Part shown: positions 1-6,473 of the stretch, piece after piece
How the letters are laid out: each line of letters starts with the position of its first letter
Numbering within the stretch: the first letter of the stretch is position 1
NCBI GenBank assembly: GCA_001953115.1
Contig: LSSL01003378.1
Span: 1-28,282, forward strand
Direction of reading: 5' to 3'
Source of the DNA: Smittium mucronatum
Taxonomy: Eukaryota; Kickxellomycota; Harpellomycetes; Harpellales; Legeriomycetaceae
DNA: 28,282 bases
Translations under genes and position numbers: made by a program
The notes under the pieces: model-generated
The model's input: only the letters and a program-made list of their open reading frames with translations
Database searches by the model: none
Told to the model about the DNA's origin: nothing

Positions 1-203
1 TTTTGGGGGGGGGGGTGATTTATAGTGGTGGGTGTTACTTTTTCGACATTTTTAGTATGTTCCTGATGGCATACCTCAATTTTCTTAGGTGCATTAAAAC
101 TGCCGAAATCAGCTCTATTATCTATTAAAACATCGGAATTGATGATTTTATTTTTGGTTTTCAAAATGTCATTTCTGTCTACCAGGGGCCCCAGATTTCC
201 CAT
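1..203 (-). CDS. ORF D: hypothetical protein, 3' end beyond the window
   Basis: An ATG at 203-201 on the minus strand opens a frame with no stop down to base 1, at least 67 codons, so the protein continues off the left edge. The frame is in fact open further upstream, back to a TAA near 281, which overlaps the end of ORF C in a different frame. Codon use is mixed and non-repetitive, and GC is well above the AT-rich background. The product is hydrophilic, rich in Asn, Asp and Lys, and ends in a proline run encoded by the G-tract at 5-15. No domain is recognised. It may be the next part of the ORF B/C gene after a frameshift, or a separate small gene. That the frame is open is certain; that it is a gene is inferred. 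Confidence 0.4.
   Translation of the reverse strand, partial: MGNLGPLVDRNDILKTKNKIINSDVLIDNRADFGSFNAPKKIEVCHQEHTKNVEKVTPTTINHPPPQ
5..15. repeat. 11-bp G tract
   Basis: Eleven consecutive G on the plus strand. On the minus strand it encodes the proline run of ORF D. It is one of four G10-11 tracts in the window. Confidence 0.95.
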
Positions 204-253
204 TTCTGATCCCGTAAATTTAAAATGGATTTTTGATTGGATATGGGAATTAA

Positions 254-535
254 TCAATACATTAGACCACAAATCGGCGGTTTATAGACATGCTGATATC
301 CAGTGACCGTCTTTTTTGCAGAAGCTGCAGAAGGGCTGACATCCCTTATAAAATATCTGAATTTTTTCATCCATACTTGTAAGGTAGTACGGGATCTTGA
401 CTTCTTGGTTTTTTTTTTTGAAATCAGGATCTTCATCCCGTAGGTAAGGAATTGGTTAAATACTTTTTTTGCCCATGTGCTAATGTCCAACACTGTTCCC
501 AGGGGAATTAGCTGGTCCTTTATAATGTCGATCAT
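254..535 (-). pseudogene. ORF C: C-terminal part of the ORF B reading frame, past an in-frame TAA
   Basis: 93 codons from the ATG at 535. It is in the same frame as ORF B: between the TAA of ORF B (584-586) and this ATG lie exactly 16 sense codons, so B and C look like one protein cut by a single stop. The middle holds IIKDQLIPLGTV and then a tryptophan, followed by a basic stretch and TTLQVWMKKFRYFIRD. Spacing and flavour resemble the second half of an ISXO2-like/Merlin DDE transposase (a PGS/T-V-x-x-D-x-W block followed by T-x-x-x-W-x-x-x-K), but the expected catalytic Asp before the Trp is Ser. If the resemblance is real, the enzyme is dead. The family call is weak. Readthrough or reinitiation at this ATG are alternatives to a pseudogene. 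Confidence 0.4.
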
Positions 536-555
536 AGTGACTATGTCGACATTAT
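522..555 (-). other. Hairpin between ORF B stop and ORF C ATG
   Basis: The 10-bp arms 522-531 and 546-555 are perfectly complementary (ATAATGTCGA / TCGACATTAT). An inner 5-bp stem, 533-537 with 541-545, follows after a one-base bulge and closes on a TGA loop. The start codon of ORF C (533-535) lies inside the inner stem, so the structure could act on readthrough or reinitiation. The pairing is seen; the role is inferred. Confidence 0.6.
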
Positions 556-583
556 TGTGGTTTGGGACTCGGATAGTTGTAAT

Positions 584-904
584 TTATTCGTCAAATTTTA
601 CTGTCTGATAGAACTCTATCCTTTTTCTATTAAATACAAGTGCTTTTTCCATCAATTTTTTTACTCCACTATCATCATGAAACAGATAGTACGTAACTTT
701 TGCTCTGCGATCCTCCTTTATACAGTAGTATTCTCCGAGAAAAGCCAGAGCAATTGAATCCATTGCCTCAGTATGGGCCCCGTTAAATTGGTAATATGGG
801 CATCCAATTTTTCGGTCTGACCCGCCGCTGCAAATTTTTTTTAAGTTGGCCGGAGCACAGTTGTACAGCAGGTGTTTGAGCGATACCTCTGCGTACGTGC
901 TCAT
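584..904 (-). CDS. ORF B: hypothetical protein, possible decayed transposase N-terminal part
   Basis: 106 codons from an ATG at 904-902, ending at TAA 584-586. The ATG overlaps the stop of ORF A as ATGA. The protein carries scattered cysteines (NCAPANLKKIC, GCPYYQF, YYCIKED) that could be the remains of a zinc-binding site, and a HDDSGVKK segment near residue 75. The frame continues after the stop into ORF C. The frame is also open upstream of the ATG through an A-rich run, so a small slip in that homopolymer would fuse it to ORF A. No family is recognised with confidence. A divergent Merlin/ISXO2-type transposase is a guess from the order of motifs across B and C. Confidence 0.45.
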   Translation of the reverse strand: MSTYAEVSLKHLLYNCAPANLKKICSGGSDRKIGCPYYQFNGAHTEAMDSIALAFLGEYYCIKEDRRAKVTYYLFHDDSGVKKLMEKALVFNRKRIEFYQTVKFDE

Positions 905-1158
905 GTCGGGCCCAGAATTTTTTTTTTCAATTTTTTTTTCACTGCGGAGAGTGGTTTTAAAATGTTTTTTTTGAGTTTCTGATGCTTCAGAAAAAATTTT
1001 GATTTTTTTTTACCGCCCAAATTTTTGGCGGTAGGCGCACCTCTGCTGCTAGCAGTAGGTAGTTTTCCAGGTTTGGGGATGGGTTCAGAAGAGTTTTGGC
1101 TTCTTCTGCGTTTCACTGAGGTGAACCCATCACTACCAATAGTAAACTTGGCGCCCAT
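901..1158 (-). CDS. ORF A: small lysine-rich basic protein
   Basis: 85 codons from an ATG at 1158-1156, ending in a TGA that overlaps the ATG of ORF B. The first 45 residues are mixed (KRRRSQNSS, then Pro/Ser/Ala-rich), and the C-terminal 40 are strongly basic with Lys runs encoded by poly-A (GKKKSKFF, KKKLKKKILGPT). No domain is recognised. It could be a nucleic-acid-binding N-terminal region of the ORF B protein separated by a homopolymer frameshift, or an independent first cistron. The A9/A10 runs near its end are also where a sequencing or assembly slip is likeliest. The region upstream is rich in hairpins. Confidence 0.4.
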   Translation of the reverse strand: MGAKFTIGSDGFTSVKRRRSQNSSEPIPKPGKLPTASSRGAPTAKNLGGKKKSKFFLKHQKLKKNILKPLSAVKKKLKKKILGPT

Positions 1159-1184
1159 ACTCTCGGACTGTAGAGATGGGGTAG

Positions 1185-1235
1185 AACGGCGTTAATTTTT
1201 TGCGCCGTTGAAATTTCGAATCTTGAGGATTCGAA
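1185..1235. other. Two adjacent hairpins upstream of the ORF A-D cluster
   Basis: First stem: AACGGCG (1185-1191) with CGCCGTT (1203-1209). Second stem: TTCGAATC (1215-1222) with GATTCGAA (1228-1235), loop of 5, extendable past one mismatch. Both lie 27-77 bases upstream of the ORF A start codon on the minus strand, so they would fall in its leader if transcribed from further right. Confidence 0.6.
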
Positions 1236-1624
1236 TTTTAACTTGAATTTTTTAGTTTTTTTTTTTTATGATCGGACCAGATTCTTTTGACACTGGGGAG
1301 TCTAACGTACCCAAAGATGTCTTCAGAATCGGCGTGTAACTGGTCTTTTTTGGATTTTAGTTAAAAATATAGCGTTATGTAGAGGTGGATTTTGACACTT
1401 TTTTTTCCAGTGTTTTGACCCCCAATTCTTATTAGCTTAAAATGATTACCTGACTCGGCTGTTTCTAAAACGCTTTTTAGAGTCTTTAAAATCGTACGGG
1501 AACCGGTCTTTTTTAGAGTTTTTGTTTAATTAATAAATTTTGGCCTACAGGCAATAAATTGGGCTTAACTTTTTTGAAATTTTTCACTGAATAGCTTTTT
1601 AATAGTTATAATCCGGGATGCGGT

Positions 1625-1695
1625 TCGGTGTGGCGATGAAATTGGCTCACGCACCGACGAATCTGCGAATTTGGATTCGAATCCGATCCAAATTC
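1625..1695. other. Hairpin pair with a 12-bp palindrome
   Basis: TCGGTGTG (1625-1632) pairs with CGCACCGA (1650-1657) with one G-T wobble. GAATTTGGAT (1667-1676) pairs perfectly with ATCCAAATTC (1686-1695). Inside the second hairpin GGATTCGAATCC (1673-1684) is itself a perfect palindrome, and its GGATTCGAAT word also occurs in the hairpin at 1227-1236. Such GC-bearing structures are rare elsewhere in this window. The stretch between (1236-1624) has no supported gene. Confidence 0.55.
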
Positions 1696-1837
1696 TTGGC
1701 ATTTGGATTTTTTTTTCTGGGTCTAATTTATTTTACGTAATTAATGATCAATATGATCGAATAATTTTGGTACCAATAAATTTTATTCGATTGATGTTTC
1801 AAAAAAATAATTAATTTATAATAAAGGTGTAATCTGA

Positions 1838-2023
1838 ATGATGAAAATAAGAAAAACTATTTCTCTCTTTCCATTGGTTCCTGAAGCAAAAAATTGTTTA
1901 GAGAAGCAAGAGAGATTCCCGGCAGAGGAGCTTATTGTAGTTAGGATAATAGTCTTTTCTATACGACTTTTTCTTTTCTTCATATTTTTTAGTATAGTTT
2001 TTAATGACGTATTCTTACAATAA
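1838..2023 (+). CDS. Doubtful small ORF with a C-terminal hydrophobic segment
   Basis: 61 codons beginning with two ATGs and ending TAA. The first 35 residues are mixed (FPLVPEAKNCLEKQERFPAE) and look less biased than random AT-rich translation. The last 25 are almost all Ile, Phe, Leu and Val and could span a membrane. No homology is recognised and no neighbour supports it. It may be a chance ORF. Confidence 0.2.
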   Translation: MMKIRKTISLFPLVPEAKNCLEKQERFPAEELIVVRIIVFSIRLFLFFIFFSIVFNDVFLQ

Positions 2024-2357
2024 AATTCATTGATACAAAAAAAACTAATTTAGGTGTCAGGACTGAAGATCTACAGAATATTACGCCCGCTATTTACACC
2101 TATTATTTCTCCATATTAAAAAACACCATATCTATAAACAAATTATTTCCTAAAAAGTGCATTTTTTTAAAGATTGAAGTATAATCATATCCAAAATCTG
2201 AAAAAAAAGCTCTTGATTAGGCGCCGTTATCCAAAATTAGATAAGCATTACTATGGTCTGCTTTTTATTTGGTTTTTCATTATCAAACCTATATTTCCCC
2301 CATTAAGAAACTTCAAGCTGTGGTTTAGGGGCTTTATAGTGCACTTTTCGAAGTACA
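2024..2357. other. Intergenic, no supported gene
   Basis: AT-rich sequence. A plus-strand frame here has only a TTG start and overlaps the minus-strand coding remnant at its right end, so I do not call it. Confidence 0.5.
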
Positions 2358-2360
2358 CTA
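2320..2360. repeat. 41-bp hairpin repeat, copy 1
   Basis: Matches 28240-28280 at 38 of 41 positions in the same orientation. It ends with an 8-bp stem around a TTCG loop (2340-2359, one mismatch in this copy). On the minus strand the hairpin begins right after the TAG that closes the coding remnant at 2358-2552, so it looks like the 3' end or 3' UTR of a mobile element. Compared with copy 2, about 23 bases are missing just left of the block (both have TTCAAGC there). Confidence 0.75.
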
Positions 2361-2552
2361 TACTAAAATACCACACAACGTTGCACTATTCTTTTTTGAA
2401 ATAGCGGGGACACCACTCAGAGATTCGGGGAACAGCGATTCCATAAGGCAAACACCCCAAATAGGAGGAACTGTGCGGTTTAGTAAAGCCTGGGTATTAT
2501 TCTGAGAAAAATTCCATCGTTCAAAGTCCAGGCTGATCTTAGCGTCTAACAG
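2358..2552 (-). pseudogene. Coding remnant, unidentified, probably mobile-element derived
   Basis: The minus strand is open for 64 codons between a TAG (plus 2553-2555) and a TAG at 2358-2360. The only internal ATG is near codon 37, so an ATG-based ORF search would miss it. The translation is well mixed in composition (for example DFERWNFSQNNTQALLNR and PPIWGVCLMESLFPESLSG) and the region has near-balanced base composition, both unlike the AT-rich surroundings. No family is recognised. It ends exactly at the 41-bp repeat, and more coding-like scraps lie upstream on the same strand (2718-2837). Likely the 3' coding end of a decayed element. A complete single-exon gene is excluded by the missing start. 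Confidence 0.45.
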
Positions 2553-2562
2553 CTATTTGTGA

Positions 2563-2572
2563 GGGGGGGGGG
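2563..2572. repeat. 10-bp G tract
   Basis: Ten consecutive G on the plus strand, inside the decayed coding region. Confidence 0.95.
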
Positions 2573-2717
2573 TAAGTCTATCATTCATCCGTATGGGCTG
2601 GAGCCTTTTTTATTGATTATGTTATATGTAGGCTCTTAGTAGAAGCTCAATAGCTTTAATGAATTTTTTGTTGACAAAGAGGTTGATTCTTGACTGTATT
2701 CAACCTCAGTCATGCAT

Positions 2718-2837
2718 CTAATTGAAGCAATGCCATGGGGAAAGGGTGTCTTTCAGTTGTATGATTGCACCTTTTTCTCGTAGGTAGGCATCCAGAAACC
2801 CGGCTAAGAAACTTAATGTCGTTAAAAAATATTTTTT
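2718..2837 (-). pseudogene. Coding remnant with a LAG-FLDA motif
   Basis: An open minus-strand stretch of 39 codons between stops, without ATG. It reads FLAGFLDAYLREKGAIIQL and then KDTLSPWHC. The first part superficially resembles a LAGLIDADG motif (hydrophobic-LAGF-x-D-A), but only this one block is visible and the glycine that should follow is absent. After its stop another frame continues with MTEVEYSQES for about 25 codons. Together with 2358-2552 this suggests one minus-strand gene broken by several frameshifts and stops. The source gene is not identified. Confidence 0.35.
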
Positions 2838-2892
2838 CTATAAGTACTTTTCTTTTTTTCATATTTTTTGGGCGCATTTTCAATGGCTTACA

Positions 2893-3210
2893 GGGTTTTT
2901 CATTCCAATAGACCTTTTTTTCTGGACCTATGGGGTCATTCTTATAACCAATAAGTCACTTTAACTTATAAGCATTATTATATGTCGTTATTGGTTAAAA
3001 TCTAATTGTTCTTAGTTATTATTATTTTTTGCTTTTTGATTGGTATAAATAATTATTTAGTCCAATAATAATGCTTTTGATATTTTCATCAAAAAAATAA
3101 CCCCGCAAATATAAAAAAAGTGTCTATTGGAATGATCAAAAAAGGGTCTATTGAAATGGAAAAAAGGTTCTATTGGGATGAAAAAAAGTTTCAATTGCTA
3201 TGAAAACCCC
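2893..3210. mobile_element. MITE-like inverted-repeat element
   Basis: The left end (2893-2922, GGGTTTTTCATTCCAATAGA then CCTTTTTTT) is repeated in inverted, degenerate form at the right (3120-3210). The right arm holds four direct copies of a word like TCTATTGGAATG at 3123, 3147, 3169 and 3191, spaced 24, 22 and 22 bases. Inside are two further inverted repeats: 2945-2954 with 2988-2997 (10 bp) and 2970-2981 with 3065-3076 (12 bp). It has no coding capacity. The structure suggests a small non-autonomous DNA element. I could not define a target-site duplication. Confidence 0.5.
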
Positions 3211-6008
3211 TTTAATCTCAATATAAAATTATGATAGCAGAAAATACCCTGCATTATCGCTAAAAAAAACGCATTTATTTTATTAGTCTATATTTTTGAG
3301 ATAATATCCATAATCAATTTTTGATTTTTTTGATTTTAAATTTTTAAACTTTTAGTTAAGATAATGCTAATAAAATTAAGTGATACTGTTGATTTTCAAA
3401 AGGTGAAATGTTTTTTTAAAATATAAGTTTTTTCTAAACTTGAAAAATATTGAAATCATTAATAACAAATTAGAAAGTGTTTGTTTTAAAATAATAAACA
3501 TTTCTATTCCAAAGATATCCCATATATTCATTTATTTTAATTTTGAAATTTCATCAATTTAGACCCCTCCTCCTCTTCACCCAATTAGTTTTGAATTAAC
3601 TATAGAAATTCCAAAAAAATAGAAAATTTCCAAAAAGAGCAAATTAAAAGACTACTTTTTAAATATTTCGTTACTGTTAAAATAAGGCTATAAATAACTG
3701 AATAGCTATTATTAAAATCGAAAATTTGAATGAAGAAATAAACTCGAAACCTATTTTACTTATGGAACGGAAGAATCTGTGATGATAAGAAAAAAATTGA
3801 GCCCATTTTAAAAATTTACCTAGAATTTTTACGAAAACTAATCGAAAAAACTTTAAAATTTTTTTAACTATATTAGAAACGAGGGAATAGAAATAGACTA
3901 TCAAAAATTATATTAAAGAATAAAATATGTGAAAAAATATAATTAAAATGCTTCATTAAGTATTTCTAGAGTTGGAAATGATATTGAACAGAAATCTATA
4001 AAATTCATATGAAATTAGCCTTAGGTTTTAGAATTTGATCAAATCCAAAATAATTAAAAATATTGGTGACTTCAAGGCCAATGTATGAAAAATTTCAAAA
4101 CCATGAATACTTCGATTTCGATATGGCATATAAATATAGAATATATCATTTGAATTTTTAGATATAAGTATACATGATTTCCTGAAATTATTAGCATCAA
4201 CATTTATATGGATATTAAATTAGTGAAAGTGGAATTCATATCATCAATTTTAAATTAAATATAAAAAAAACATCTTTTGGACTCAGATCTTTGATTAAAA
4301 ATCCAATTTCGAACTTAGCTCTACAAATAACCTTTAGTATGAAAAATTGATTTATAGAATAAAAAATGACATTTTTGGTATCATTTCTGAAGAAATATAC
4401 GATCCACAATCAAAAGAGTTCACATGATAATTTGCGAAAATATTAAAGATAATAAATTGTTTTTTTTTACTATATAAAATAGCAGAACTTTTATTTATCA
4501 AGGGATTTTTTTTTGTGATAAAATGAAAAGATTTCCCATAAAAAAATCCGGAACTGGGCTAATCTAAACAAAATAAATTCAAGGGATTTTTTCTAAGGGA
4601 TACCAAAAATTCACACATTACTCAAAAAAAATTCTAGAAAAATTTAATTATTACACTAAACTGGAATAATTTTTAGGTTTAAAGAGGATTATCGCAACAT
4701 TTATGTTTAAATCCCTGGTATACCTCCCTATATTTCAGAAACACTGGTTTCAAGCTCATATAGTCCAAAATAATTGGCTTATTTAATTTAGAAAAAATTT
4801 ATTACTACACATGTCCAAATTTTAATCACGCTAATATGCTATGACTTTCCTATTAATAATATTTCGTTTTTTTTAAAAATGATTCTATAAAATTTTCGAA
4901 TATCATTTTTTTCACTAATGGAATTATGTTTGTTTTAATTATTTTTCATCACTTGATGAGAATAATGAAATCTGAAATTATTAATAATATATTGGAGATA
5001 CAATTTTTTTAAAAAAAAATAAACTATTCGCATCTCAAGTTAACCAAAAAGCTTTCTGTTATAGAAAATTGATAAGTGAAAATGGTGTTATGGAAAGACC
5101 AAAAAATATTAAAAAAACACGAAATTTAGCTGTTTTATATTATTAAAATTTATTTTAGCACTAATATAAATAAAAAACCGAAACTAATATTATTAAAGGA
5201 AATAGAAATTATTTGAGTGCTACAATAAATTTTTTTTTGGATATTTTCTCATTATATTTTTGTACGTGTTTTCATAAAAAATTAGGTATTATAAAAAAAT
5301 ATAAGCCGAATTGGTTTAACAGCTTATTATATTTATATGAATAAACAAATAAATAAATTTATATTTTATGTAATATTTAAATTCTTATTTTTATAAGAAA
5401 AATTAATTATTAATTATTAAAATTTATAAGGAAGACATTAGCAGTATTTTTATTGAAATTAAAACGTTTTTTTCCACTCTTAATATACTAAATTAAGCTA
5501 AAAATAAATTAAAAATATATATAAATTAATATGCAATACATATAATATAACATAACTTGGTTAATAGTTAGCTATTTTATAAAGTAAAATTACTATATAT
5601 AACCAGAAAAAGGAAATTATGATACTTTATTTTTCAACTCTGGATATATCAGCACTATTTAAACGCTTCTTTATTATTTAAAACATATATTTACCTTATT
5701 TAATCATTTGAATATTATTTAACCATTTTTTTTAGTAACTAATCGGTTTATTTCGATACAAAAAACCATTAGTTCTATTACATTAAATCTTAAAATAATT
5801 TTAAAAACTATGATAAAGCTAGATTATTTAGTCATTCATTTAATAATTTCAGTAAAAAAAATCTTTGATTTTGATATTTCAGGGCGGACAGTTTTTTTTA
5901 GTAGAATATTACTATTTCTAAAATTAAATAAAAAAAATTAGGGGATACTTTTTCTAATAAGTAAACATTTTCGGAAGCGGTTTCCCTATACCAGTTAAAC
6001 CGGTCTAA
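3211..6008. other. AT-rich intergenic, nothing supported
   Basis: Very AT-rich with many A/T runs. A 75-codon minus-strand frame at 3677-3904 is mostly Phe/Ile/Leu/Lys and is what such composition yields by chance. I see no RNA gene, repeat array or promoter that I can defend. Confidence 0.5.
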
Positions 6009-6473
6009 TTAATTGCTCCTAAACTGTTGTTGTGTAGCCAAAGGAGAGGCAACGCTGAGTGCACTATTGCTAGCACACTCTGCGCCTTCACCCAGCAGAT
6101 AATTTAGGACAGGTATTGCTCCCTTACTACGCCTATCCACACTTCCACAGTTTCTCCCTGTACTGGTAACACTAAGTGTTTTTAAAGCTCCCAAGGTAGG
6201 AATAACAGGCGATAACCTTACCGGGGTGTTGGGGCGAGGACTCAACGAAAGACCCAGCAAAGAAGTCACAAGTTCCTCTATGACTGTTTCTCCCGCCAAG
6301 TTGACAAATTGGTCTAAGTCTTCACTCAACTCAATTGCTTCAATGGAGATCGATGCCGAAACATCGCTATCCCTATATTTTGATACCTCCCGCCAAGCGT
6401 ACACATCTGGAGCAAACCCATAAGGGTAAGCAACGGACTCAAACAACTCATGGTTGTGCATAACCATGCCCAT
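6009..6473 (-). CDS. GC-rich 154-codon ORF, unidentified, possible foreign insert
   Basis: ATG at 6473, stop TAA at 6009-6011. The frame is open 20 more codons upstream to a TAA with no earlier ATG. Codons are varied in all three positions, with roughly half G+C, in sharp contrast to the AT-rich DNA on both sides, and the composition changes abruptly near 5965 and 6545. The protein is acidic in the middle (SIEAIELSEDLDQFVNLAGE) and Ser/Thr/Ala/Pro-rich in the C-terminal half, has no membrane segment, signal peptide or familiar catalytic motif, and I do not recognise it. A GTAAG (starting 6539 on the minus strand) and a TTTTAG about 39 bases later could mark a small intron ahead of the start. 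Possible origins are a gene gained by transfer, an exon, or a fragment of a viral or retroelement structural protein. None is demonstrated. Confidence 0.5.
   Translation of the reverse strand: MGMVMHNHELFESVAYPYGFAPDVYAWREVSKYRDSDVSASISIEAIELSEDLDQFVNLAGETVIEELVTSLLGLSLSPRPNTPVRLSPVIPTLGALKTLSVTSTGRNCGSVDRRSKGAIPVLNYLLGEGAECASNSALSVASPLATQQQFRSN

Noticed and set aside
557..757. 66-codon plus-strand frame
   Set aside because: Antisense to ORF B with biased composition; taken as a shadow.
2340..2400. U6 snRNA-like 5' end (hairpin with TTCG loop followed by CTATACTAAAAT)
   Set aside because: The first 35 bases resemble the U6 5' stem-loop and the following ATATACTAAAAT, but the ACAGAGA box and AGC triad do not follow at the right distance, and copy 2 at 28240 diverges right after the hairpin. 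The block ends at a stop codon of an antisense ORF, which fits a mobile-element tail better.
2174..2404. 76-codon plus-strand frame
   Set aside because: The start is TTG, and its right part is antisense to the better-composed minus-strand remnant and the hairpin repeat.
2470..2535. A-box-like TAGTAAAGCCTGG and B-box-like GTTCAAAGTCC, suggesting a tRNA or SINE
   Set aside because: No cloverleaf forms (anticodon and T stems fail), the B box has one base too many, and the region is better explained as minus-strand coding remnant.
3123..3202. Short regularly spaced repeats that could suggest a CRISPR array
   Set aside because: Repeat words are only about 12 bases, degenerate, with A-rich 10-12-base gaps rather than unique spacers, and are part of an inverted-repeat element in a eukaryotic context.
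6226..6423. 65-codon plus-strand frame inside the GC-rich island
   Set aside because: It lies wholly within the longer minus-strand ORF 6009-6473 and looks like its shadow.
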